A stretch of DNA of 64,000 bases, from assembly GCA_020636955.1 (NCBI GenBank), contig JACJWY010000009.1, positions 46,987-110,986 on the forward strand, read 5' to 3'. Positions within the stretch are counted from its first letter, which is position 1. Each line of letters opens with the position of its first letter. The position numbers and the translations under genes were made by a program. Below the pieces are notes generated by a model. The model was not told the origin of the DNA, did no database searches, and was given only the letters and a program-made list of their open reading frames with translations. Positions 17,383 to 26,343 of this stretch are shown here, piece after piece. The stretch comes from Thermoleophilales bacterium. Lineage in GTDB: Bacteria > Actinomycetota > Thermoleophilia > Solirubrobacterales > 70-9.

Positions 17383-18150
17383 ATGCTCCTTGCAATCGAC
17401 GTCGGCAACACGCAGACTCATCTCGGTGCTTTCGAAGGCACCGAGCTGGTCCGTCACTGGCGTTTTCAGACCCGGGCCGGGGCGACCAGCGACGAGCTGG
17501 CCGAACGGATCTCCGGGCTGATGGAACTGCGCGGTACCGGCTTCGACGATCTCGACGGTCTGGTCGTTTCCTCGGTGGTCCCGCCACTCGGCTCGGAATA
17601 CACCCGGCTCGCGGAGCAGTACCTGGATGTGGATTGCCTGCTGGTCGGCCCGGGTATCCGGACGGGGATGGCGATCGAGATCGACAACCCGGCGGAGGTC
17701 GGAGCGGACCGGCTGGTCAACGCGATCGCCGCCTACGAGGAAGTCGGGGATGTCTGCGTCGGGGTCGACTTCGGCACCGGCATCAACTTCGACGCGGTCT
17801 CGGCCGATGGCGCCTACCTCGGAGGGGCAATCGCCCCCGGCGTGGAGATATCCCTGACCGCCCTGACCGAGCGTGCCGCCAGGATCTCGCGAATCGATCT
17901 CGACGAGCCGAAAAAAGCGATCGGCACCTCTTCGCGGGAGGCGATCCAGATCGGGGTCCTCTACGGGTTTGCCGGGCTGGTCGACGGCATCGCCCGCCGG
18001 ATCAACCGTGAACTAGGAGGTCAGGCCCGTTTTATCGCCACCGGCGGATACGCGAAATCGATCGTTCCCTACTCGGACGAAATCGACGAAATCGACGAGC
18101 TCCTCACGCTCAAGGGGCTGCGCATCATCCATGAGCGCAACCGTGGCTGA
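17383..18150 (+). CDS. coaX: type III pantothenate kinase
   Basis: First step of coenzyme A synthesis, phosphorylating pantothenate. The ASKHA-fold ATP motif IDVGNTQTHLG is at residues 5-15, the second motif GADRLVNA near 107-114 and the phosphate-2 motif DFGTGINFD near 129-137. In the last the usual Thr of GTA is followed by Gly-Ile, a small variation. 255 residues is normal. It overlaps dusB by 20 bases, and coaX-dusB-(hydrolase) form one overlapping transcription unit. coaX lies before lysS in Bacillus and Mycobacterium as well. Confidence 0.94.
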   Translation: MLLAIDVGNTQTHLGAFEGTELVRHWRFQTRAGATSDELAERISGLMELRGTGFDDLDGLVVSSVVPPLGSEYTRLAEQYLDVDCLLVGPGIRTGMAIEIDNPAEVGADRLVNAIAAYEEVGDVCVGVDFGTGINFDAVSADGAYLGGAIAPGVEISLTALTERAARISRIDLDEPKKAIGTSSREAIQIGVLYGFAGLVDGIARRINRELGGQARFIATGGYAKSIVPYSDEIDEIDELLTLKGLRIIHERNRG

Positions 18151-19162
18151 GGTCCGGCCAGCGAAGACCGGAGACCAGCCCGCACTAACCGAGCCATTCG
18201 AGATCGGCGGGGTGGCAATCTCCAACCGGGTTCTGCTCGCCCCGCTGGCCAGTATCGGCAACTGGTTCGTGCGCCTGCAGGCAAAGCGGTTCGGGGCCGG
18301 CCTCGCGGTTTCGGAAATGGTTTCCAGCTTCGGACTTCATTACGGCAACGAAAAGACCATGAAGGAGCTGCTGCGGATCCACCCGGATGAGCATCCGGTC
18401 TCGATCCAGCTCTTCGGCCAGTCGCCGGAGGCGATGGAGTCCGGGGCGAGGATCGCCGCCGGGGCCGGGGCGGACCTGATCGACATCAACATGGGCTGCC
18501 CGGTGCCAAAGGTCAGAAAGACCGGGGCCGGGGCCGAGCTGCTTTCCGACCCGGAACTTGCCCTCGACCTGGCCCGGGCCGCCGGTGAGGGATCCGGCTT
18601 GCCAGTCACGGTCAAGATCCGGTCCGGGCTGATGCCTGGTGACCGTTCCGGGTTCGATCTTGCGATCAGGCTGGTCGAGGAAGCCGGAGTGGCGGCGATC
18701 GGCTTCCATCCCCGGGTCGCCAAGCAAGGGCACAAGGGTCAGCCCGACTATGCGATGGCCCGCGAGCTTTCCGGGGCAATCGATGTGCCGCTGATCATCT
18801 CGGGCGGTCTCAGCAGCGCCGAGTCGGCCCGGGTCGCCTACGAGGAATCGAACGCCGACGCGGTGATGATTGCCCGCGGATCCCTGGGGTACCCGTGGGT
18901 ATTCGCCGAGCTGACCGGCCGCGAGGTCGAGCCGCCGTCGCGAGAGTCGATCATGGACGAGCTGGCCTGGGTGATGGACCGGGCCGAGGAGCATCTCGGC
19001 GAGGAACGGGCGGGCCGCTACCTGCGCAAGTTCTACCCCTGGTACCTGGATCAGCTCGACGTGCCCAAACTGGTCCGCAGCGAGCTCTGCCAGACCGCCG
19101 GGCTCGACCGGGCGAGGGAGATCGTGGCCGGGATCAGGAACGGCGAACCGGTGATCGCGTGA
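18131..19162 (+). CDS. dusB: tRNA-dihydrouridine synthase
   Basis: FMN enzyme reducing uridines in the D-loop of tRNA. The 343-residue TIM barrel shows the N-terminal RVLLAPLASIGN, the catalytic Cys at about 123 in INMGCPVPKVRKTGAG, the VKIRSG strand and the FMN phosphate motif MIARGSLGYPWVF (about 248-260). ATG 18131 lies inside coaX; the end overlaps the next gene (GTGA). It corresponds to dusB (yacF) located between folK and lysS in Bacillus. Confidence 0.93.
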   Translation: MSATVAEVRPAKTGDQPALTEPFEIGGVAISNRVLLAPLASIGNWFVRLQAKRFGAGLAVSEMVSSFGLHYGNEKTMKELLRIHPDEHPVSIQLFGQSPEAMESGARIAAGAGADLIDINMGCPVPKVRKTGAGAELLSDPELALDLARAAGEGSGLPVTVKIRSGLMPGDRSGFDLAIRLVEEAGVAAIGFHPRVAKQGHKGQPDYAMARELSGAIDVPLIISGGLSSAESARVAYEESNADAVMIARGSLGYPWVFAELTGREVEPPSRESIMDELAWVMDRAEEHLGEERAGRYLRKFYPWYLDQLDVPKLVRSELCQTAGLDRAREIVAGIRNGEPVIA

Positions 19163-20058
19163 GTGCCGGAATCGGTCTTTCCGAGCGGCTCGAGACCTGG
19201 CGCCTCAAGGGCCGGCTTGAGGAATTCCGCGGTCGCCACATCCACGCCCGGTTCCGGGACGGGGAAGGCCCGTTGCTGGTCCTGCTGCACGGCTTTCCCA
19301 CCTGTTCCTACGACTGGCGCTACCTGTTCGATCTCATGCCGGACCGGGCGATGCTCGCCTTCGACTTTCTCGGCTTCGGCTTTTCCGACAAGCCGCGGGA
19401 CCATTCCTACACCCTCTCCTGGCAGGCCGATTTGACCGAGGAACTGGTCTGCCGGCACTGGGGGGACAGGCCGGCCTTCGTCTGCGCCCACGACTTCGGA
19501 GCCTCGGTGGCGACCGAAATGATGGCCCGTGACCTGGCCGGTGAGCTTCGTTTCAACCTCGGCGGGATGCTGATCTTCAATGGCTCGATCCTGGTCGAAA
19601 GGTCGAACCCGACCCTGGCCCAGAAACTGCTGAGGGGCCCGCTGGGACCGTTGGCCGCCAGGTTCTCTAACGAGGCATTCTTCCGGCGGCAGTTCGCTTC
19701 GGTATTTGGCGATGAACACCCGCTGACCGATGCCGATGCCACCGATTACTGGAGCCTTATGACCTTCAATGACGGCAACCGGCTGGGCCACAAGCTGGTC
19801 TCCTACATGGACGAAAGGGCGATCTACGCCGACCGCTGGCATGGCGCCATCTCGCAGTGGCAGGGGGATCTCTCGCTGGTCTGGGGAATGCAGGATCCCG
19901 TCGCCGTGCCCGACATTCTCGACGGCCTGCTTGAAATGAGGCCTCGGTTGCCGGTCGTCCGCATGCCGGGGATCGGTCATTACCCCCAGGTCGAGGATCC
20001 GGAAAGCTTTGCCCGGACGGTCAACCGGTCATTGGCTCCCGACCCCACATCGTTATAA
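19159..20058 (+). CDS. alpha/beta hydrolase resembling MEST/PEG1
   Basis: A 299-residue alpha/beta hydrolase of the Asp-nucleophile type (haloalkane dehalogenase and epoxide hydrolase branch). The oxyanion segment LLHGFPTCSYDW (about residues 37-48), FDFLGFGFSDKP, the nucleophile Asp112 in AHDFGAS and His274 in GIGHYPQVEDP are clear. The combination HGFPT-SYDW, DFLGFGFSDKP, FNDGN and HYPQVEDP is the pattern of animal MEST and its bacterial relatives, whose substrate is not settled. Start GTG 19159 overlaps the dusB stop, so it is translationally coupled to coaX-dusB. Confidence 0.85.
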   Translation: MSAGIGLSERLETWRLKGRLEEFRGRHIHARFRDGEGPLLVLLHGFPTCSYDWRYLFDLMPDRAMLAFDFLGFGFSDKPRDHSYTLSWQADLTEELVCRHWGDRPAFVCAHDFGASVATEMMARDLAGELRFNLGGMLIFNGSILVERSNPTLAQKLLRGPLGPLAARFSNEAFFRRQFASVFGDEHPLTDADATDYWSLMTFNDGNRLGHKLVSYMDERAIYADRWHGAISQWQGDLSLVWGMQDPVAVPDILDGLLEMRPRLPVVRMPGIGHYPQVEDPESFARTVNRSLAPDPTSL

Positions 20059-20059
20059 T
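20032..20059 (+). promoter_or_regulatory. greA promoter
   Basis: TTGGCT 20032-20037 and a perfect TATAAT 20054-20059 are separated by 16 bases. The -10 box overlaps the stop codon of the hydrolase gene. Confidence 0.75.
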
Positions 20060-20065
20060 CGCGCG

Positions 20066-20163
20066 TCCGCTGCCCTGCCGGCGCCTCCTGGTGCCGCTCA
20101 GGGCGTTCGTCATTTTCAGGGCCAGCCAGCTTTGGCTGACCCTCCCAAGAGAGGTTGATACCT
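20066..20163 (+). promoter_or_regulatory. greA 5' leader with hairpin and ribosome binding site
   Basis: About 98 bases between the likely transcription start and GTG 20164. CAGCCA 20123-20128 and TGGCTG 20133-20138 form a 6-bp hairpin with loop GCTT. AAGAGAGG 20147-20154 is the ribosome binding site and decides for GTG 20164 over TTG 20155. Confidence 0.5.
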
Positions 20164-20643
20164 GTGAGTCGCCAGTCTGAAATCACGCCTGAAGGTCTGA
20201 AGAAGCTCGAAGAAGAGATCGAGTATCTCTCGACGGTGCGCCGTCGGGAGGTTGCCGACCGGATCAAGGAGGCGCGTGACTTCGGAGATATTTCCGAGAA
20301 CGCCGAATACGACGACGCCAAGAACGAACAGGCCCAGCTCGAGGCCCAGATCGTCCAGCTCGAAGAGCGCCTTCGCCGATCGACAGTGGTCGAGGAAGGA
20401 TCGGCAGAGAAGGGCGAGGTTTCCTTCGGCTCGATCGTCCACATCAAGGATCAGGATTCGGGTGATTCGAAGAAGTTCCAGATCGTCGGTTCGACCGAAG
20501 CCGACCTGGCCCAGGGCAAGCTTTCGAGCGAGTCCCCGATCGGCGCTGCCCTGATCGGCGGCAAGGTCAACCAGATCGTCAAGATCCCGGCCCCGCGCGG
20601 TCCGGAGAAGCAGTTCAAGATCACCAAGATCGAAGCTGCCTGA
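20164..20643 (+). CDS. greA: transcription elongation factor GreA
   Basis: Rescues backtracked RNA polymerase by stimulating transcript cleavage. The 159-residue protein has the N-terminal coiled coil (about 8-75) with the acidic tip that enters the polymerase secondary channel (DFGDISENAEYDDAK, about 37-51), and the C-terminal FKBP-like domain with SFGSIVHIKD and SPIGAALIGGK (about 127-137). Unlike its neighbours it has a strong promoter and a long leader. lysS follows after 24 bases. Confidence 0.95.
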   Translation: MSRQSEITPEGLKKLEEEIEYLSTVRRREVADRIKEARDFGDISENAEYDDAKNEQAQLEAQIVQLEERLRRSTVVEEGSAEKGEVSFGSIVHIKDQDSGDSKKFQIVGSTEADLAQGKLSSESPIGAALIGGKVNQIVKIPAPRGPEKQFKITKIEAA

Positions 20644-20667
20644 GGCTCCAACCGGGAAAATCCGGCC

Positions 20668-22167
20668 ATGACCGACAGCGAGAACCGGGAGGAGAAGCCG
20701 GACGAAGGTTCGGCCGAAGGCTTTGCCGGGATCCTCGCCGAGCGCCGCGAGAAGCTCGATCGGCTGCGGGCATCCGGCGTCAACCCCTTCCCTCACTCCT
20801 TCCCGGCGAGGGAGGACATCGCCAGCGTCCTCGCGGCGCATGAGGGGCTGGAAGCCGGCGCCGAAACCGATTCGGTCCACCGGATCACCGGCCGGATCAC
20901 CGCCCGTCGCGGCCACGGCAAGGCAGCGTTCATTGACCTGCGGGATGCCACCGGCCAGATCCAGGTCCACGCCAAGGCGGATGTGCTCGGGGATCCGTAT
21001 GCATTGCTGGACGACCTCGACCTGGGAGATTTCATCGGGGTCGAAGGCCGGGCGATAGTCACCCGGCGGGGCCAGCTTTCGATCGAGGCCGGCTCCTGGC
21101 AGGTCCTGGCCAAGGCCCTGCGTCCGCCTCCGGACAAGTTCCACGGCCTGGAGGACACGGAGACCCGCTACCGCCGTCGGGAACTCGACCTGATCGCCAA
21201 CAATGAGTCACGGGAGATCTTCAGGATCCGGGCCCGCACCGTCAGCGAAGTCCGCCGCTGGCTCGACGACCACGGCTTTTTCGAGGTCGAAACGCCGGTC
21301 CTTCAACCGCTGTACGGAGGGGCCCTTGCCCGGCCCTTCGTGACTCACCACAACGCGCTCGACCGCCAGCTCTTCCTGCGCATTGCCACCGAGCTCTATC
21401 TCAAGCGATGCGTCGTCGGCGGGATTGACAAGGTTTACGAGCTCGGCAAGGACTTCCGTAACGAGGGCATCTCGATGAAACACAACCCCGAGTTCACGAT
21501 GCTCGAATGGTACGAGGCCTACGCCGATTACGGCGACACCGCGGCCGAGCTCGAGGAACTGGTTTCCGGTGTCTCGGAGAAGGTGCTCGGCAAGGCGGAG
21601 ATCGAAAGGGACGGCCGGACGATCTCACTCGCCCCGCCCTGGCACCGGATCACCCTCCGGGACGCGATCGTCGAACACGCTGGGATCGACATCGACGAAT
21701 TGACCGACCGCGATGCCCTTTCCGAGGCGATCGGAAACGAGGACGAGACGGCCGGCTGGGGCAAGCTTGTCGACACGGTCTTTTCCCGGGAGGTCGAGCC
21801 GAAGTTGATCGAACCGACCTTCATCCTCGACTACCCGGAGGAACTCTCGCCCTTCGCCAAACAGCACCGCGAGAAGCCGGGCAAGGTGGAGCGCTGGGAA
21901 GCGTTCATCGGCGGGGTGGAGATCGCCAATTCGTTCACCGAACTGAACGACCCCGACGAGCAGCGCCGGCGCTTCGAACAGCAGGCGGCCGAGATCGACC
22001 GCGGTGATGACGAAGCGCAGCCCTTCGACGAATCCTTCATCGAGGCTCTCGAGCAGGGCATGCCGCCGACCGGCGGGGTCGGCCTCGGCATCGACCGCCT
22101 GGTAATGATGCTGACTAATTCCGCGTCGCTCCGGGAAGTGGTTCTTTTCCCGGCGATGCGCGACTGA
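20668..22167 (+). CDS. lysS: lysyl-tRNA synthetase, class II
   Basis: Charges tRNA-Lys. The N-terminal OB fold (about residues 60-165, GRITARRGHGKAAFIDLRD) is followed by the class II catalytic core: motif 1 around FFEVETPVLQPLYGGA (about 205-220), motif 2 FRNEGISMKHNPEFTMLEWY (about 263-282) and motif 3 GGVGLGIDRLVM (about 470-481). 499 residues is the normal length. Start ATG 20668. In Bacillus and Mycobacterium lysS also lies close upstream of clpC. Confidence 0.97.
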   Translation: MTDSENREEKPDEGSAEGFAGILAERREKLDRLRASGVNPFPHSFPAREDIASVLAAHEGLEAGAETDSVHRITGRITARRGHGKAAFIDLRDATGQIQVHAKADVLGDPYALLDDLDLGDFIGVEGRAIVTRRGQLSIEAGSWQVLAKALRPPPDKFHGLEDTETRYRRRELDLIANNESREIFRIRARTVSEVRRWLDDHGFFEVETPVLQPLYGGALARPFVTHHNALDRQLFLRIATELYLKRCVVGGIDKVYELGKDFRNEGISMKHNPEFTMLEWYEAYADYGDTAAELEELVSGVSEKVLGKAEIERDGRTISLAPPWHRITLRDAIVEHAGIDIDELTDRDALSEAIGNEDETAGWGKLVDTVFSREVEPKLIEPTFILDYPEELSPFAKQHREKPGKVERWEAFIGGVEIANSFTELNDPDEQRRRFEQQAAEIDRGDDEAQPFDESFIEALEQGMPPTGGVGLGIDRLVMMLTNSASLREVVLFPAMRD

Positions 22168-22230
22168 GTCACGTCAAACGGGGCCGACCACCGACCTCCC
22201 CCGGGCCGGCGCCGGCTACCTTTGCGCTGA

Positions 22231-22806
22231 TCAGGCGGGTTCGCCGTTCGGACCCTTGGGCAGGCCCGGGCCGAAATAGCCGGTCGAGTGGTAGATCCGG
22301 ATCAACTGGCGGATCCCGCGACGATAGTCGGCAGCCGGAACCATGAACAGCTTCGAGCTCTGGTAGCAGTAGGTGCCGGTGGTGTCGGCAGCGGCATAGT
22401 CGAAGATCAACTGCCCCTTGCCGGCCCGGCGGCCGCGACCGGCGGTGACGATGATCGTCTGCCGGAAATAGTTCCTTCCCACCTGCCGGAGCCGACCCTT
22501 GCGCACGAAACGGAGCCCCTTCACGCTCTGGCGCTGGCTGGCGATGAAGCGGGCCGCCGACTGGCGGTAGCTGTTCGCCGCCACGCAGAAAAGGTTGCTG
22601 AAGCCCCAGTCGATCCCTCTCCGGCCGTCGGGGGAGGAGATGCTAATGCCCTGCTTGCTGCAGACGGCCGACCAGCTGGAGGGTCCGGTCCAGGACCAGT
22701 TGGTGCAGCGGTGGATTTTGTCCCGGGCCGAAGCCGGACCGGGAGAAGCAAACAGGATGGCGGCCGCCAGCAGGGCCAGGATCACAGAGGTGAACGAGCG
22801 CTTCAT
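22231..22806 (-). CDS. secreted protein of unknown function, paralogue 1 of a tandem pair
   Basis: 191 residues with a clear signal peptide (MKRSFTS, hydrophobic 8-20, cleavage after PASA near 27). The mature part has four cysteines, many Ser, Arg and Tyr, and no family I recognise. It shares spaced blocks with the next gene upstream (22841-23464): a W-W-GP-SW block near the start, ISSP-G, a Cys after a short gap, an F-rich central block and YFRQ with GR-G-G after it. The two probably arose by duplication and diverged strongly. Stop 22231 is close to a GC palindrome (22205-22216) that may terminate lysS. Confidence 0.75.
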   Translation of the reverse strand: MKRSFTSVILALLAAAILFASPGPASARDKIHRCTNWSWTGPSSWSAVCSKQGISISSPDGRRGIDWGFSNLFCVAANSYRQSAARFIASQRQSVKGLRFVRKGRLRQVGRNYFRQTIIVTAGRGRRAGKGQLIFDYAAADTTGTYCYQSSKLFMVPAADYRRGIRQLIRIYHSTGYFGPGLPKGPNGEPA

Positions 22807-22840
22807 GGGGTCAGATTAGCCTTGCCGTTGGTCGGTATCT

Positions 22841-23464
22841 CTAGAGGTTTCGCTGGGTGATGGTCGACTGCACGAGCCGCAGCAGCCTGATGCTCTTCGC
22901 GTTGCCCCGGGCCGGCGCGCCGCGGCTCTGGAAGCGCTGGCCGCAGGCACCGCTGACCGCGAAGATGTCCATGATCATCTCGCCGCGGATCGCCTGGCCG
23001 CTGCCTTTGCGCCGACCGGCCCAGAGCACTTTCTGGCGGAAGTAGGCCGGTCCATAGCGTGCGGCAGGCAGCTTCCGGATCTTGCCGATCTTTCTGAAAT
23101 GCGTTCCCCGCATCGGATGCGAGTAGATGCCCTGACCGGCCCCGGCCGTGTTGCGGAAGTTGTTGCGGAGGTACTTGAACCATTGACCCGCGGTTTGAGG
23201 GCAGATCACGCCGCTAGCGCCGTAGTTGTTCCACAGGGTCCCGGTCGGCGAGGAAATGTGGAGGTCGTTCTTGCCCGAGGCGGCGAGCCACGATCCGGGT
23301 CCGTACCAGACCCAGTAGAGCTCCTGATGGCGCCGGAAATTCGACGGATATGCCGCGTCGGCCGTTGGCGGGGCCAGGATCGGCACCAGCATCCCGGCCA
23401 TGACGAGGCAGGTGGCCAGCAGCATCGGCCATCTCAAATCCGCTCCCCGCTTCATCTCCCTCAT
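22841..23464 (-). CDS. secreted protein of unknown function, paralogue 2 of a tandem pair
   Basis: 207 residues. A basic start (MREMKRGADLR) and hydrophobic stretch (about 13-32) end in a probable cleavage site after ADA near 37. The mature protein is basic and aromatic. Shared blocks with the downstream gene: W-W-GP-SW-A at about 51-60, ISSPTG at 69-74, Cys near 87, FRKIGKIRK and YFRQK with AGRRKGSGQ. The 34-base gap to paralogue 1 suggests one transcript. ATG 23455 (MKRGADLR) is an alternative start. No function can be assigned. Confidence 0.72.
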   Translation of the reverse strand: MREMKRGADLRWPMLLATCLVMAGMLVPILAPPTADAAYPSNFRRHQELYWVWYGPGSWLAASGKNDLHISSPTGTLWNNYGASGVICPQTAGQWFKYLRNNFRNTAGAGQGIYSHPMRGTHFRKIGKIRKLPAARYGPAYFRQKVLWAGRRKGSGQAIRGEMIMDIFAVSGACGQRFQSRGAPARGNAKSIRLLRLVQSTITQRNL

Positions 23465-23535
23465 GAACCGACCTTAACGCCGGAAGCTGCGGGGTTCAAG
23501 GCTGGCGGGCCAATCGGCCGGGATGGGTGCCTCGT

Positions 23536-23712
23536 TATACTGGCTTATTCGCTCGATCCCTCAAGACCGGAGGTCAGATCCCAAGGAGTTTCACGACTGA
23601 AACAGGGATAGGGCAGCCGGCGCTTTGCCGACTCGAAACCAGCATCAGACAAACCGACCGACCGATCACCGATACTCAGGCAACCACCGAGGTTTGAGGT
23701 AGAAGAAGAAAC
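23536..23712 (+). promoter_or_regulatory. clpC promoter and structured 5' leader
   Basis: TATACT 23536-23541 is a -10 box; the leader is about 165 bases. It contains the perfect hairpin GTTTCA/TGAAAC (23588-23603, loop CGAC) and CGGC/GCCG around 23618-23630. AGGTAGAAGAAG before TTG 23713 can act as ribosome binding site. I see no CtsR, HAIR or ClgR box. Confidence 0.45.
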
Positions 23713-26343
23713 TTGTTCGAGAGATTCACAGAACGCGCACGTCAGGTAGTCGTCCTCGCCCAGGAAGAAGCGCGGACGCTCAAGCACAACTACATCGGCA
23801 CCGAGCACATCCTGCTCGGTCTGCTTCGCGAGGAGGAGGGTCTTGCCGCCCGGGTCCTCGAATCACTCGAAATCACCGTTGAGCGGGTACGGGCCCAGGT
23901 GGTGCGGATCGTCGGCTCCGGCGAGGAAGTCACTTCCGGCCAGATTCCGTTCACCCCCAGGGCGAAGAAGGTTCTGGAACTGGCCCTGCGCGAGGCACTC
24001 AGCCTGGGTCACAACTACATCGGCACCGAGCACATCCTGCTCGGCCTGGTCCGCGAGAACGAGGGCGTCGCCGCCCGCATCCTGCTCGACTTCGATGCCG
24101 ACTCGGACAAGATCCGCAACGAGGTAATCCGCATGCTGTCGGGCCCCGGCGGCCGCCGGCCCGGCCAGAGCGGCAGCGGCTCCGCTTCCGGTACGAGCCA
24201 GGGTGAAGGTGGCGGCAAGAAGTCTTCGAAACTGCTCGATCAGTTCGGTCGCAACCTGACCAAGCTGGCCGAGGACGGCAAGCTGGATCCGGTGGTCGGT
24301 CGCGAGACCGAGATCGAACGGATCATGCAGATCCTCTCGCGCCGGACCAAGAACAATCCGGTCCTGCTTGGCGAGCCCGGTGTCGGCAAGACCGCCGTGG
24401 TCGAAGGACTGGCCGCCCGAATCATCAAGGGCGAGGTGCCCGAGATGCTCCGCGGCAAGCAGATCTACACCCTGGATCTGGCCGCCCTGGTCGCCGGATC
24501 GAAGTATCGCGGCGAGTTCGAGGAACGGCTCAAGAAGGTGATGAAGGAGATCGCCTCTCGCGGTGACATCGTCCTTTTCATCGACGAGATCCACAATCTG
24601 GTCGGCGCCGGCGCCGCCGAAGGCGCGATTGACGCCGCCTCGATCCTCAAGCCCGCCCTGGCCCGCGGCGAGATCCAGACCATCGGTGCGACCACCCTCG
24701 ACGAATACCGCAAGTACCTCGAGCGTGATTCTGCCCTGGAGCGTCGCTTCCAGCAGATCCGGGTCGATCAGCCCACCCCGGAACAGACCGTGAAGATTCT
24801 CGAAGGCCTGCGCGAGCGCTACGAACAACATCACAAGGTCCAGATCTCCGACGATGCCCTGGAGGCCGCCGCGGAGCTGGCTGACCGCTACATCTCCGAC
24901 CGTTTCCTGCCGGACAAGGCGATCGACCTGATCGACGAAGCCGCTTCGAGGATGCGGATCAAGTCGATGACCGCGCCGCCGGTCTACCGCGACCTTGAGG
25001 AAGAAATCGAGACCGCCCGCCGCGAGAAGGAAGCGGCGATCGAGGCCCAGGAGTTCGAGAAGGCCGCCAATCTGCGTGACACCGAGCGTCAGCTCACCAC
25101 CCGCAAGCGTCAGCTCGAGGAAGAGTGGGCCGAAGGGGAGGAAGGCGAGCGCCCGGTGCTCGGCGAGGAAGAGATCGCCGACATCGTCTCGATGTGGACC
25201 GGCATCCCCGTCTTCAAGCTGACCGAAGCCGAGACCAAGAAACTGATCCAGATGGAGAGCGAGCTGCACAAGCGCGTGATCGGTCAGGAAGCCGCGATCG
25301 AGGCTGTCTCCAAGGCAATCCGACGCAGCCGGGCCGGGATCAAGGACCCGAAGCGTCCGGCCGGATCTTTCGTCTTCCTCGGCCCCTCGGGTGTCGGCAA
25401 GACCGAACTGGCACGCACCCTGGCCGAGTTCCTCTTCGGCGACGAGGATTCGATGGTCCGCATCGACATGTCCGAGTACATGGAGAAGCACGCGGTCAGC
25501 CGTCTGGTCGGTTCGCCTCCCGGCTACGTCGGATACGACGAGGGCGGCCAGTTGACCGAGGCCGTGCGTCGCAAGCCGTACTCGGTGCTGCTGCTGGACG
25601 AGATCGAGAAGGCTCACCCGGATGTCTTCAACATCCTGCTCCAGATCCTGGAGGACGGTCGCCTGACCGACTCGCAGGGCCGCACTGTGGACTTCCGCAA
25701 CGCGATCATCATCATGACCTCGAACATCGGGGCCAACGAGATCGCCCGCAATCAGGGCGTTGGCTTCACCGTTTCCGATGACACCGGCATCACCTATGAC
25801 GACATGAAGGGCCGCATCATGAGCGAGCTCCGGAAGGTCTTCCGGCCGGAGTTCCTCAACCGGATCGACGAGGTGATCGTCTTCCACAAGCTGAGCCGCG
25901 AGGAAGTCCGCGAGATCATCGAGCTGATGCTGGCCCGCGTCCGCAACCAGGTGGCAGAACACGAACTGATGCTCGAACTCGACAACGGAGCCAAGGATTT
26001 CCTGGTCGACAAGGGCTGGGATCCTTCGATGGGTGCGCGTCCGCTGCGCCGGGCGATCCAGCGCTACATCGAGGATCCGCTGGCTGACGAAGTGTTGAAG
26101 GCCGGCGGCGGAGAGTCGGTGGCCGGTTCGCTGGTCACGGTGACCCGCGACGAGTCCGGGGACGAGGACGACAAGCCGCTCAAGCTGAAGATCACCAAGC
26201 CCCGGCGCAAGCCGAAGAAGAAGGAAGAAGACCCGGAGAAGGTAGGGGTCGGGGCTTCCACTTCCGGTCCGGTTCCGACCGAACCCCCGTCCGGCAAGCC
26301 CGAAGCGTCGGATGGTCCCGCGGCTGAAACCGCGACCGAGTAG
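23713..26343 (+). CDS. clpC: ATP-dependent Clp protease ATPase subunit ClpC
   Basis: Hexameric unfoldase that feeds ClpP and refolds aggregates. The N domain holds two Clp-N repeats (FTERARQVVVLAQEEA... and FTPRAKKVLELALREA..., about residues 1-145, each with HNYIGTEHILLGL). AAA-1 Walker A GEPGVGKT is at about 220-227; a middle region with a UVR motif (EAAIEAQEFEKAANLRD, about 435-452) marks ClpC; AAA-2 Walker A GPSGVGKT is at about 557-564. The 876 residues end in a Lys-rich then Pro-rich tail (from about 815). Start is TTG 23713. The partners ctsR and mcsAB, which precede clpC in Bacillus, are absent; two secreted-protein genes on the other strand lie there instead. Confidence 0.97.
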   Translation: MFERFTERARQVVVLAQEEARTLKHNYIGTEHILLGLLREEEGLAARVLESLEITVERVRAQVVRIVGSGEEVTSGQIPFTPRAKKVLELALREALSLGHNYIGTEHILLGLVRENEGVAARILLDFDADSDKIRNEVIRMLSGPGGRRPGQSGSGSASGTSQGEGGGKKSSKLLDQFGRNLTKLAEDGKLDPVVGRETEIERIMQILSRRTKNNPVLLGEPGVGKTAVVEGLAARIIKGEVPEMLRGKQIYTLDLAALVAGSKYRGEFEERLKKVMKEIASRGDIVLFIDEIHNLVGAGAAEGAIDAASILKPALARGEIQTIGATTLDEYRKYLERDSALERRFQQIRVDQPTPEQTVKILEGLRERYEQHHKVQISDDALEAAAELADRYISDRFLPDKAIDLIDEAASRMRIKSMTAPPVYRDLEEEIETARREKEAAIEAQEFEKAANLRDTERQLTTRKRQLEEEWAEGEEGERPVLGEEEIADIVSMWTGIPVFKLTEAETKKLIQMESELHKRVIGQEAAIEAVSKAIRRSRAGIKDPKRPAGSFVFLGPSGVGKTELARTLAEFLFGDEDSMVRIDMSEYMEKHAVSRLVGSPPGYVGYDEGGQLTEAVRRKPYSVLLLDEIEKAHPDVFNILLQILEDGRLTDSQGRTVDFRNAIIIMTSNIGANEIARNQGVGFTVSDDTGITYDDMKGRIMSELRKVFRPEFLNRIDEVIVFHKLSREEVREIIELMLARVRNQVAEHELMLELDNGAKDFLVDKGWDPSMGARPLRRAIQRYIEDPLADEVLKAGGGESVAGSLVTVTRDESGDEDDKPLKLKITKPRRKPKKKEEDPEKVGVGASTSGPVPTEPPSGKPEASDGPAAETATE

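Noticed and set aside
20644..20667. T-box leader for lysS (and similarly cysS)
   Set aside because: The gaps before lysS (24 bases) and cysS (17 bases) are far too short for a T-box riboswitch.
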